Both the position numbers and the translations under genes were made by a program. From assembly GCA_023416335.1 (NCBI GenBank), contig JAEZHY010000231.1, positions 1 through 17,361 on the forward strand: DNA of 17,361 bases, given 5' to 3'. The notes beneath the pieces were generated by a model, which saw nothing but the letters and a program-made list of their open reading frames with translations, searched no databases and had not been told where the DNA came from. Below are positions 6,247 to 13,796 of the stretch, one piece after another (position 1 is the stretch's first letter; each line of letters opens with the position of its first letter). This DNA comes from Pseudomonadota bacterium. Lineage in GTDB: Bacteria > Desulfobacterota > Syntrophobacteria > Syntrophobacterales > Syntrophobacteraceae.

Positions 6247-7827
6247 CTACCAAATTCCCAGAAACAGGATATACGGGACACCGATCCCGAGAAACACGGC
6301 AAGGTATATCGCTCCGAAAATGAGCCCCAGGCGCCAGAAATCACTGGACCGGATATAGCCGCTGCCATAGTAGATGGGCGACGGACCGGTGGCGTAGGGA
6401 GTAAGGATTCCCATGAGTCCGAGGCTCATGGCAAGCAGCATGGACATGAGTCTTACGGGCATACCGTCGATGAGCAGTATCGCGGACAGGAACACGGGCA
6501 GCAGAGCGGTAACATGCGCGGTGAGACTCGCAAACATGTAGTGAATCAGGAAAAAGATGGCCGCGATGCATACCGCGGCGGTCAGGACCGGAAATCCCGC
6601 GAGGTGAGCTGATGTGGCCTTTGCGAACCAGTTGAGAAAACCCACCTTGTTGAGGCCATCGGCCAGTGTCACCAGGGTGGCGAACCACAGGAGCACATTC
6701 CAGGCCTGTTTATTGCCGACAACGTCCTCCCAGGAGATGACGCCCAGAAGAACCATCAGTGAAAGGGCCACCAATGCCACCAGGGTGGCGTTCAGATATG
6801 CTCCTCCGAATATCCAGAGAGTCAGCGAGAACAGCGCGAGGCAGGCCATCGCTATTTCCCTGCGGGTAATCTTTCCCATGCCGGCAAGTTCTTCGGCAGC
6901 CCATTTCGGCGCTTCTTCGCTCGTTTTCAACTCGGGCGGATAGATCTTGTAGACAAGGTACGGGACTGCAAGGAAAAGGATTAGACCCACCGGCAGGAAA
7001 CACTTGAACCATTCCATCCAGGAGATATCGACCGAAGCCGTCTTGCGGAGCAGGGAAACGGCCAGGAGGTTCGGCGCAAGTGCCGTAAGGAACATCGAAC
7101 TCGTCACGCATGTGGCTGCGAGCGATGTCCACATGAGGTAGGAGCCGATCTTCCGGGAAGTCTCGCCGGGTGCGGATCCGTAGAGGGCAGGAATGTTTTT
7201 TATGATTGGGAAGATGGTTCCCCCGCTACGGGCGGTAATCGAGGGCATGAATGGCGCCAGGGCGAGGTCCGCCAGGGCTACCGCATAGCCCAGGCCGAGG
7301 GTCTTTCTCCCAAGCTTTCCTATCAGCATAAGCGATATGCGCCTGCCCAGGCCGGTTTTTTCGTACCCGGCCGCAAACATGAAAGCAGTAAAGATCAGCC
7401 AGACCGTTGCATCCGAAAAGCCGGAAAGCACCCATTGGATTTCGTCCGCAGGCTTGGGCTTCGCCGTTTTGGCTGTTGGAGCGGGTTTCTGGTCCGGAAG
7501 TGAACCAGGGGACCTCTCTCCACGCTCCTGCAGTGACTTGGCGGCAGTTGGTTGTACCTGGCTCGATTGAACGGATACCGCGGATCCGGAATTCCCTGCA
7601 TTCGGTGGAGCTACCGGTACAAGCAGTAAAGCTGCGGCAAGGCAGATCCCGATGAGTCCCGCGGCAGCCGGGGGGATCGTTTCCAGCACCAGGGCAACGA
7701 TTACAGCTATGAAAATGGCGAGATAATGCCATGCAAAGGGTTCGATCCCCCGGGGAATCGGGAGGGCCATGACGGCGCCTCCGACAAGAATCGGGGCAAT
7801 GGCCTTCAAGATTCGAATCATTTCCAT
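6247..7827 (-). CDS. DASS-family (SLC13/CitT-type) sodium- or antiport-coupled dicarboxylate transporter
   Basis: The 526-residue inner-membrane protein resembles the CitT/TtdT/YbhI branch of the divalent anion:sodium symporter family, which moves di- and tricarboxylates such as succinate, fumarate, tartrate or citrate. Recognisable segments are APFMPSITARSGGTIFPIIK (191-210), the first substrate-loop region, and TPYATGPSPIYYGSGYI in the C-terminal half. At the place where many relatives read SNT this protein reads SIT. Residues about 72-128, between the second and third membrane segments, form a hydrophilic Pro/Ala/Ser/Lys-rich stretch not usual for the family. Two ATG codons (7827 and 7821) share one GAGG; the second has better spacing. 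The gene follows the cupin gene by 112 bp on the same strand and probably shares its sigma-54 promoter. Confidence 0.85.
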   Translation of the reverse strand: MEMIRILKAIAPILVGGAVMALPIPRGIEPFAWHYLAIFIAVIVALVLETIPPAAAGLIGICLAAALLLVPVAPPNAGNSGSAVSVQSSQVQPTAAKSLQERGERSPGSLPDQKPAPTAKTAKPKPADEIQWVLSGFSDATVWLIFTAFMFAAGYEKTGLGRRISLMLIGKLGRKTLGLGYAVALADLALAPFMPSITARSGGTIFPIIKNIPALYGSAPGETSRKIGSYLMWTSLAATCVTSSMFLTALAPNLLAVSLLRKTASVDISWMEWFKCFLPVGLILFLAVPYLVYKIYPPELKTSEEAPKWAAEELAGMGKITRREIAMACLALFSLTLWIFGGAYLNATLVALVALSLMVLLGVISWEDVVGNKQAWNVLLWFATLVTLADGLNKVGFLNWFAKATSAHLAGFPVLTAAVCIAAIFFLIHYMFASLTAHVTALLPVFLSAILLIDGMPVRLMSMLLAMSLGLMGILTPYATGPSPIYYGSGYIRSSDFWRLGLIFGAIYLAVFLGIGVPYILFLGIW

Positions 7828-7863
7828 TTCCCTCTGAAAATCCAGCTTCGTTTTACTTTAGCA

Positions 7864-7900
7864 ACCCGGTGGGACCGGGTCCGATCCATTCGCCGGACCC
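7864..7900 (-). promoter_or_regulatory. Overlapping alternative hairpins between cupin and transporter genes
   Basis: Two perfect 7-bp stems share bases and cannot form together: GGGTCCG (7877-7883) with CGGACCC (7894-7900), and ACCCGGT (7864-7870) with ACCGGGT (7874-7880). In the minus-strand transcript the first forms earlier and would exclude the second. No run of T follows either, so this may be an RNA processing or stability element, or a weak attenuator, that sets transporter level relative to cupin. Confidence 0.35.
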
Positions 7901-7939
7901 GATCCTGCCGCATGAAAAGCTCTTATGGAATTCCGTCCA

Positions 7940-8578
7940 TTACTTGCGTACAGCTGGAAGAGGAACTGCAAAAGGCTTGCACTTTTCCTGGTCGTTGGCC
8001 AGGTCCGGATTGACAAAGCGGGCGCCCTTATTGAAATCTTCCGCCGTCATGTTACCTTCGATCCACCACGACCAGACGACTTTCAGAGGTTTGTCCTTCG
8101 ACGTATTGACAAAGCCGTGCACGGCGTAAGGACGATGGTACATAATGGTCCCCGGCGTAACGTGTTGTTTCTGGTCGTCAATGTACCAGTCGCCCTCGCC
8201 TTCCACCACATAGTAGATTTCAGGAGAAGGATGGTTGTGGGCGGGATAAGTGACCCCGGGTTTGAGTTCCAGTGTCCCGAACTGCATGTTGTTTGCCGTC
8301 AAGCCTGTGAAGGTAAACGATGCAGGCCCGAGAAGCTGCGTATAGAAATACTTGGCGTCCTTGTCTGCCGCTCCGTTGGCCCCATTGCCGCGGAACCAGG
8401 ACGGATGGGTCTTGGTTGCAAGTTTGGCGGCGTCCTTCTCATTGAAAAATGCGACCGCTCCGTCCTGCCTGCCGGGGACCGGGTACTCGCCATATTGCGC
8501 AAGCGCCGGTTGAACGGTCAGAAATCCCAAAGCCGCTGTCAGAAATAACGTGCCGATTGCTGTGCTTCCAAATCTCAT
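7940..8578 (-). CDS. Exported single-domain cupin, DMSP-lyase-like metal site
   Basis: The 212-residue product starts with a clear Sec signal peptide (hydrophobic 8-22, cleavage after ALA at 25-27), so it acts in the periplasm. The mature part is a small cupin: motif 1 is YPAHNHPSPEIYYVVEG (111-127) with metal ligands His114, His116 and Glu120, and motif 2 is RPYAVHGFVN with His154. The HxHx3ExY pattern with a preceding Tyr-Pro resembles the DMSP lyases DddQ and DddW, where these Tyr and His residues take part in catalysis, but the pattern also occurs in other cupins, so the substrate is not established. GAGGAG precedes the ATG. It heads an operon with the DASS carboxylate transporter, suggesting that it modifies or releases a small acid that is then imported. 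Confidence 0.75.
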   Translation of the reverse strand: MRFGSTAIGTLFLTAALGFLTVQPALAQYGEYPVPGRQDGAVAFFNEKDAAKLATKTHPSWFRGNGANGAADKDAKYFYTQLLGPASFTFTGLTANNMQFGTLELKPGVTYPAHNHPSPEIYYVVEGEGDWYIDDQKQHVTPGTIMYHRPYAVHGFVNTSKDKPLKVVWSWWIEGNMTAEDFNKGARFVNPDLANDQEKCKPFAVPLPAVRK

Positions 8579-8745
8579 AAAATGCTCCTCAAATGAAATC
8601 TCTACTACGGCGCCCGGTGGCCGCCCCCCTAACTGCAGTCCGGGAAAAGAGCGGACTTGCAGCGCCCATGCTCATACAGATCCGTTGCGATGCCCCGGCA
8701 TTGCCATCCCCGTTCGGCACATGCGCGAATCCGCAAGCTACATTA

Positions 8746-8761
8746 GGCAAAAGGGGTGCCA
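8746..8761 (-). promoter_or_regulatory. Near-consensus sigma-54 (-24/-12) promoter for the cupin/DASS operon
   Basis: On the minus strand the site reads TGGCACC-CCTT-TTGCC. The TGGCAC block and TTGC block are intact at the exact RpoN spacing; the two deviations are the seventh and last positions. The start of transcription would be near 8735, leaving a leader of about 157 nt before the cupin ATG. The AT-rich DNA upstream (8762-9000) could hold activator sites, but no repeat there convinced me; a weak IHF-like match lies at 8878-8890. Confidence 0.68.
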
Positions 8762-8999
8762 TTACATGTATTATGCTGTTATTTCCGACACTTATTGATG
8801 GACGAAAGAAGATTTTTCCGGTCTCAGGCGAGTCGTGATTATTGGAAAAGCAAAGGCAAAGAGAGGCATCAGCCTTGTATTCTATTGATATTACGCAATA
8901 TTTGACGCTTTATGCAGGTTTCTATGGCTATGCATTTTGCTATGGGGTCCTTGTTACATCTCGATCTAACCGGGAGAGATTTATTTCCAAAGCACCGAT

Positions 9000-9029
9000 C
9001 CTCGCTCTGAGGCCAGGGTCAGAGCGAGG
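9000..9029. repeat. 11-bp inverted repeat (hairpin)
   Basis: CCTCGCTCTGA (9000-9010) pairs perfectly with TCAGAGCGAGG (9019-9029) around an 8-base loop. No T run follows on either strand, so it is more likely a repeat or transcript-stability hairpin than a classical terminator. Confidence 0.6.
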
Positions 9030-9180
9030 TGGCTTTACCGCCTGAACAACCCAGATGCTACGATCCGAGGCTGAATTGTCTTCGAATGAAAATCTTGCTC
9101 AAAGGACAAGAAATTGGCGGATAGTTTTACGAAAATCACGAAAAAGACACTATGTCATCCTAAAACGTGCCGAGAGTGCG

Positions 9181-9216
9181 GTAGGGTGGGCACAGAGTTC
9201 CACCGTGCCCACCGTT
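9181..9216 (-). repeat. REP-like palindrome, copy 1 (GGTGGGCAC family)
   Basis: GGTGGGCAC (9185-9193) is complementary to GTGCCCACC (9205-9213). The reverse complement of this unit aligns with 9817-9848, sharing CGGTGGGCACGGTG and a matching 3' arm, so the two are inverted copies of one dispersed repeat about 600 bp apart. Confidence 0.65.
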
Positions 9217-9320
9217 CGGCCAATCCGACTGATATCGATTCATTTTCTGGGGTCCCCAGGGAGAAATGGCTGTCGCTCAAATCATCGCGACAGCTTCGAA
9301 TGACCGGCAGAGCCCAGAGT

Positions 9321-9446
9321 CGTCATTCCGACCCTTCTCTTCGATCAGGACAAGTTCACACCGGAATCCAGGCTTTAGGGGCGGATTAATTGGGAATTCA
9401 AGACCTTAAAACCCTGGCTCCCGGCTCAAAAGCTGCCGGGATGACG
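9321..9446. repeat. Large nested palindromic repeat with CGTCATTCC ends
   Basis: The outer arms CGTCATTCC (9321-9329) and GGGATGACG (9438-9446) are near-perfect complements, and an inner pair, GGAATCCAGGCTTTAGG (9363-9379) and the CTAAAGCC-like strand around 9405-9420, extends the fold. The element of about 126 bp is of the type with conserved CGTCATTCC/GGAATCCAG blocks that I recall as abundant in many deltaproteobacterial genomes. It has no coding capacity. Confidence 0.6.
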
Positions 9447-9521
9447 GGTTGGGGAACTTGGTCGCAAAATGCCCGGCAAAAAGGTTTGTCTCCATTTGCG
9501 CAACAGCCCCTCCAGTTTGAG

Positions 9522-9565
9522 AACCAGCGGGCGAAGTTTCTTAAAGCAACAGCATACCGCTGGTT
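9522..9565. repeat. 9-bp inverted repeat AACCAGCGG/CCGCTGGTT
   Basis: AACCAGCGG (9522-9530) and CCGCTGGTT (9557-9565) are exact complements separated by 26 bases. The right arm runs into TCCCAAGCTC, which resembles the unit at 9749-9770, so the two may be parts of one repeat family. Confidence 0.5.
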
Positions 9566-9748
9566 CCCAAGCTCCGGCTTCCTCTCACAAAAGCCGAGCC
9601 TATCATTCAGCTTTCACCTTTCCGACAGAATTGCGAATTGATTTCGGAGGATTGGATTTGTTTGCCGCTTGGTTGAGGAGCCGATCTGCGGGAAAATGAC
9701 GGGATGGTCGGGGCCGTTCCGGGCAATTCATCGCTCCCGGGGCCGGGC

Positions 9749-9770
9749 TTCCCAAGCAGGAGCTTGGGAA
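9749..9770. repeat. 9-bp stem, 4-base loop hairpin repeat (TTCCCAAGC)
   Basis: TTCCCAAGC and GCTTGGGAA pair perfectly around AGGA. The neighbouring bases (GGGCTTCCCAAG and GGGAACCAGCGAATTCC) echo the repeat at 9522-9575, including its AACCAGCG block, which supports a shared dispersed repeat. Confidence 0.6.
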
Positions 9771-9816
9771 CCAGCGAATTCCGGAGGACTTAATTTTGTT
9801 GGTTCCAGTGGCTGGA

Positions 9817-9848
9817 CGGTGGGCACGGTGAAACGTGTGCCCAACCTA
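9817..9848 (+). repeat. REP-like palindrome, copy 2 (GGTGGGCAC family)
   Basis: GGTGGGCAC (9818-9826) pairs with GTGCCCAACC (9837-9846) with a one-base bulge. It is an inverted copy of the unit at 9181-9216. It lies about 60 bases beyond the response-regulator stop codon and could help end or stabilise that transcript, although no T run follows. Confidence 0.6.
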
Positions 9849-9910
9849 AACCGCTCGCCGTTCACTCTTTCATGCGTCCGGGGACAATTCCCCCTTCTGC
9901 CTCCGACAAT

Positions 9911-11347
9911 CTACTCGGCTCCCGTGGTTCGCGGCTTCATCTTCTTGAGCCGCCGGCTCAGGGACGGCTGAGTGATCCCGAGGAGGCCCGCGGCGATCGT
10001 CTGATTGCCGTTTGCTTTCTTTACGGCCTCCCTTACCAGGATGTCGATGGTTTCACTGATGGTGGGTATCCGGTCATGAAAAGTGACCGGAACATCTCCG
10101 GCGAACGCGGATACAGAGTAGTGCGGGGCATGCGGGTGAACGCGCCCCATGGCCATTTTGAAAGATGCAGTAGAGAGTTTTCCCGAATCGTGCCGGCTCA
10201 CGGCATCGTTCACCATGGCCCTCAACTCTCTCACGTTTCCCGGAAAATCGTAGGTCTGCAGCAGGAGATAGAGTTCCTCCGGTACTGCGGGCATTCTTTT
10301 TTTCATCGATGCCGAAGCTTCTCTGAGAAAAGTGTTCAAAAGCAAAGGGATGTCCTCTTTTCTCTCTCTCAGGGGAGGCACGGTAATGCAGTGGGACTGC
10401 AGCCTGTAGTACAGGTCTTTACGAAATCGGCCTTCGCTCATTGCCTCCGGCAGGTCCTGGTTCGTCGCGACAATGATCCGGGCCTCGGACCTCCTGCAAT
10501 GGTCGCTGCCCAAAGGAAGATATTCGTTTTCCTGCAGAAGCCTTAGCAGTTTGACCTGGGCACTCATGCTCAAGTCTCCGATTTCATCGAGGAAAAGAGT
10601 GCCCCTTCCCGCCTGCCGAATCATTCCGGGCCGGGCCTGCGCAGCCCCGGTAAAGGCCCCGGGCAAATGGCCGAAGAGCGTGTCCGACAGTACATTATCA
10701 TCGAGTCCCGCTACATTGAGGGCCACAAAGGGGCAGTGAGGTCTGGATGTCAGGTGCACCGCCTCGGCGACAAGTTCCTTTCCAACGCCGCTCTCTCCCT
10801 GGATCAGCACCGGGTGGGTACTTGCCGCGATTGCTTCGATATATCTAAAAATTGCACGCAACTTGAAAGACTGCGTCACGATCTTCGAGAATGCATCGGG
10901 ATTGCGGACTTCCTCGCTTAGCAGGTGAGCTTTGAGCTTCTGGTTTTCTCCGCGCAGCTCGACAAGGCTCAGGGCGCGCAGAACTCCCGTTATCAGCTCC
11001 CCTTCATCCGCCGTTTTAACAAAGTAGTCGTAAGCTCCCGACTTCATGCACTTGATACCGGTCTCAACCTGGTTGAGGGCCGTTAGGACAATTACCGGGG
11101 TCTCAGGATATTCCTCGCTGATTCTCTGCAGCAGTTCTTCGCCCGAAACATACGGCATCACGAGATCGAGAAGAACCACCCCTACCCTTCGGGCGGCCAT
11201 GATTTCCATAGCCTTCCGGCTGTCCCGGCAAAGGATGATGTCTTCGAGATTTCCGACCCGCTCGAGCATCAGGGAAATTGCATGCAGCCAGGGCTCTTCG
11301 TCGTCTATCACCAGCACGGGTAAAGATTGCGCCTGTTCGTTTTTCAT
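9911..11347 (-). CDS. NtrC-family sigma-54-dependent response regulator
   Basis: From the ATG at 11347 the product is 478 residues: receiver domain 8-125 with acidic pair Asp15/Asp16, phospho-acceptor Asp61 in VVLLDLVMP and Lys111; AAA+ domain about 150-390 with Walker A GESGVGKE (184-191), a standard GAFTGA loop (230-235), Walker B GTLFLDEIG and FPGNVREL; and a Fis-type helix-turn-helix at the C-terminus (NGNQTIAAGLLGITQPSLSR). The open frame reaches 11452, overlapping the kinase gene, but the extra 35 residues are not receiver-like, so 11347 with GAGGA upstream is chosen. It is the second gene after the histidine kinase (70-bp gap) and should be phosphorylated by it. Its targets are unknown; the sigma-54 promoter at 8746-8761, about 1.2 kb away, is the nearest candidate. 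Confidence 0.9.
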   Translation of the reverse strand: MKNEQAQSLPVLVIDDEEPWLHAISLMLERVGNLEDIILCRDSRKAMEIMAARRVGVVLLDLVMPYVSGEELLQRISEEYPETPVIVLTALNQVETGIKCMKSGAYDYFVKTADEGELITGVLRALSLVELRGENQKLKAHLLSEEVRNPDAFSKIVTQSFKLRAIFRYIEAIAASTHPVLIQGESGVGKELVAEAVHLTSRPHCPFVALNVAGLDDNVLSDTLFGHLPGAFTGAAQARPGMIRQAGRGTLFLDEIGDLSMSAQVKLLRLLQENEYLPLGSDHCRRSEARIIVATNQDLPEAMSEGRFRKDLYYRLQSHCITVPPLRERKEDIPLLLNTFLREASASMKKRMPAVPEELYLLLQTYDFPGNVRELRAMVNDAVSRHDSGKLSTASFKMAMGRVHPHAPHYSVSAFAGDVPVTFHDRIPTISETIDILVREAVKKANGNQTIAAGLLGITQPSLSRRLKKMKPRTTGAE

Positions 11348-11417
11348 TCTTCCTCGACAGACTCTAAAAATACTTTGAGACGATTTCCGGAGTACAAGGA
11401 TTTCAAGATTTTTTGCA

Positions 11418-13574
11418 CTACGTTCTTCCGTGGGCCTCCATGTCGGGACCATCTCTAAGTTTTGAGGCTTCTGCGCTCGAAAAGGGCAAAGAGACGATCA
11501 CGCAGGTTCCGGCGTTCGGCATGGAATCGAAGGAAATCCTGCCGCCGTGTTCTTTCACTATTCTCGACGAAATAGACAGGCCAAGGCCTGTTCCTCCCCT
11601 GTCCCTTCGTGTCGTGTAAAAGGGGTCCAATGCATGGGTCATAATTTCAGGACTCATTCCGACTCCCTCATCCTCGATCCGGATACTGTTGCAGCCGGCC
11701 TCGGCATTCTGTGCGGTAGTGATGGAAATGGAATGCCTTCTGTCCGGAAGCGCCTCACATGCGTTCATGATGAGATTCACCATGAGCTGTTCGAGACGCT
11801 GGGAGTTGCCCCTGACCGGCGGAAGCCCGGATCCGAGGGTTACGTGAAAGTTGTCCGTTGCCTTTATCACCGCATGCCTGGTAAGCCTCACAGCTACTTC
11901 GACAACCTTGTTGATGTCCACGGATTCCACAGAATCCATCGGCTTTTCGGAAGAGAAATTCTTCAGGTCCTCGACGATTTGCCTGATGCGCCGGGCACTG
12001 TCGAGCAATACCTGGAAAATTCGGGGGATTTCCGCCTTCAGCCTGGCGTACGGAAGGCCCGCGATACGCGTTTCATCCGCTGCTGCTCCCATGTGCCGGT
12101 CCAGTAACGGCAGCAGCTCTTCGAAGGACTTTTGAAGCATGGGAACATGGAGCAGGATCAACCCATCAGGGTTGTTTATCTCATGTGCGACCCCGGCTGC
12201 AAGCACTCCCAGCGAAGCCAGCCGATTCGCTGTGGATGCTTCCGCTTCGAGCCGGCTCTTCTCTGTGATATCGGTCGCCATTGCAATCACGCGCCCGGTC
12301 TCCTCACCAAGCATCCTCAACGGAAATACCCTGACTTCCCATTTCCTGCCGTCTGCAGCCTCGAGAACCGATTCCGAGTACTCCCCCGTCTCGAAGCAGC
12401 GCAGGACCGGGCAGTCGCTGCACCTTGCCCGGTTTCGCCTGCACAGAGCCCCGCAATAATCCAGAGCTGTTTGCGTTTCATACGGCAGGCCCTCCGATAA
12501 ACCCGAATTTGTCCAGATAATATCGAGGTCGGGACCCACAAGGGTAATTCCAATGGAAATCCCTTTCAAAATCGTTTCAAGTTGCACCTTGAGTTCATTC
12601 AGGTTTGCCGCGCTCTCCCGCAATCCAAGTTCCGCCGCCTTTCGCTCGGCAAGCTCTTTTCTCAGCTCTCTTGTTCTCTGCCCCACCTGCTTTTTCAGGG
12701 ACCAGGTCCACGTGAAGCTCAACAGGATCAGGAGCAGCAGGGGCGAGAGCACGCCGGCCGCATAGCGGGCGATCTTTTCCAAAGGCCAGCCGCTATCCGT
12801 GAGTTCGCCGAACCATTTCCGGTGTATTTCCTCGAATCTTCCATCGGCCTTTATGAGCCGAAGCCCCATATTCAGGTCCTTGAGCAGGTCTTTGCGCCCC
12901 TTGGTTACCGCGAGACAGTATTCACGGGGAAGAATGGGTTTTCCGGCAGTTCGGATGCTGTCGAGCTTAAAGCGCTGAAGAGTCCTCCGGCCTACATACT
13001 GCCCTACGATCGCCGCGTCGTAATCGGATGAAGCGAGGAGTTTCAACGCTTCCGGTTCGGAATCGACTTGCGTGAAATAGGCCTTCAAAGGGTGCGCCTT
13101 GAGATAATCCTCGACGAAAGACCCCCGTGCGATCAGCACCCGTTTTCCGGCAAGGTCTTCCAGAGAATAGATGGAGGTGTCCTTTTTCCGGACAAATATC
13201 TCACTGTATTCGATGGTGTTCGGCTCGGAGAAATCAAAGGTCCCTTCCCGTTCGGCAAGAAAATACATGGCCAGAACGTCGATTTCTTTGCCTGCTGCAA
13301 GGTTGCTGCGAAGGTCGGGCCAATTCCCCAGTCGAATGTCGCTGCTGCAGCCGAGTGTTTCACTGATGGCGCGGACCAGGTCGATGTTGAAGCCGGATGC
13401 CTCCCCCTTCTCATTGATGAATTCATAAGGCGGATAGTCCGGGTCCCCGCCAAACACGATGACGCAGTCCTGGGACGTTTTCGAACCGCTTGACTGCTGA
13501 TCCCCCGCAACACCGCATGCTTCACCGGAGAGAAACAGGACCAAAAGGCAGATGATGAAAGAGTAACTTCGCAT
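11418..13574 (-). CDS. Hybrid-sensor histidine kinase with periplasmic SBP_bac_3 domain and Cys-rich PAS
   Basis: From the ATG at 13574 the 718-residue protein has a signal peptide (1-20), a periplasmic solute-binding domain of the bacterial family 3 type (about 37-262, starting near FGGDPDYPPYEF), one membrane helix (273-291), a coiled coil (292-335), a PAS domain (336-440), HisKA with phospho-acceptor His464 in GVAHEINNP, and HATPase_c with N box LMVNLIMNACEAL and G boxes DEGVGM and GGTGLGLSIS. The PAS domain contains five clustered cysteines (374, 378, 385, 388, 393), possibly a metal or redox site. Starts at 13601 (GTG) or 13592 are possible and none has a good ribosome binding site; 13574 gives the best signal peptide. 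Family 3 domains usually bind amino acids or small polar ligands; the ligand here is unknown. Partner: the downstream response regulator. Confidence 0.9.
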   Translation of the reverse strand: MRSYSFIICLLVLFLSGEACGVAGDQQSSGSKTSQDCVIVFGGDPDYPPYEFINEKGEASGFNIDLVRAISETLGCSSDIRLGNWPDLRSNLAAGKEIDVLAMYFLAEREGTFDFSEPNTIEYSEIFVRKKDTSIYSLEDLAGKRVLIARGSFVEDYLKAHPLKAYFTQVDSEPEALKLLASSDYDAAIVGQYVGRRTLQRFKLDSIRTAGKPILPREYCLAVTKGRKDLLKDLNMGLRLIKADGRFEEIHRKWFGELTDSGWPLEKIARYAAGVLSPLLLLILLSFTWTWSLKKQVGQRTRELRKELAERKAAELGLRESAANLNELKVQLETILKGISIGITLVGPDLDIIWTNSGLSEGLPYETQTALDYCGALCRRNRARCSDCPVLRCFETGEYSESVLEAADGRKWEVRVFPLRMLGEETGRVIAMATDITEKSRLEAEASTANRLASLGVLAAGVAHEINNPDGLILLHVPMLQKSFEELLPLLDRHMGAAADETRIAGLPYARLKAEIPRIFQVLLDSARRIRQIVEDLKNFSSEKPMDSVESVDINKVVEVAVRLTRHAVIKATDNFHVTLGSGLPPVRGNSQRLEQLMVNLIMNACEALPDRRHSISITTAQNAEAGCNSIRIEDEGVGMSPEIMTHALDPFYTTRRDRGGTGLGLSISSRIVKEHGGRISFDSMPNAGTCVIVSLPFSSAEASKLRDGPDMEAHGRT

Positions 13575-13644
13575 GGACGTTGGACACCACATCTGAAACA
13601 CGATCAGCTAAAACTAACCGGGTACCCCGGCGCACTTGCAGGTA

Positions 13645-13673
13645 ATTATAGAGGCACACGAAACAAAAGTAAA
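13645..13673 (-). promoter_or_regulatory. Sigma-70-type promoter of the kinase/regulator operon
   Basis: On the minus strand TTTACT (13668-13673) and a perfect TATAAT (13645-13650) are separated by 17 bases. Transcription would start near 13638, about 64 nt upstream of the kinase ATG. Confidence 0.6.
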
Positions 13674-13796
13674 AGAAAGCCGCGCGGGTGAGAAAGGGGC
13701 CGGGCCTGCACTCTTCTCAAAACGGCCTCTTCTCAATTTGATCTACAACCTGATCGTACAAGGGTTTGGGTCAGGTTAACGAATCTCCGTTGAGTA

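Larger units (their letters stand above)
8762..9910. other. Long non-coding stretch made largely of palindromic repeats
   Basis: No reading frame here has a convincing ribosome binding site, protein-like composition or recognisable motif. The left third (8762-9000) is AT-rich and probably regulatory for the cupin operon. The rest carries at least five separate inverted repeats, listed individually, of the kind that accumulate in the intergenic DNA of deltaproteobacteria and cyanobacteria. The region might be the remnant of lost genes colonised by such elements. Confidence 0.6.

Noticed and set aside
8878..8890. IHF-like site between the sigma-54 promoter and putative enhancer DNA
   Set aside because: It deviates from the consensus in the TTR part and such loose AT-rich matches are frequent by chance; mentioned only with the promoter.
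8842..9045. 67-codon open frame upstream of the cupin promoter
   Set aside because: Starts without a ribosome binding site, ends in a hairpin repeat, and its composition is not convincing as protein.
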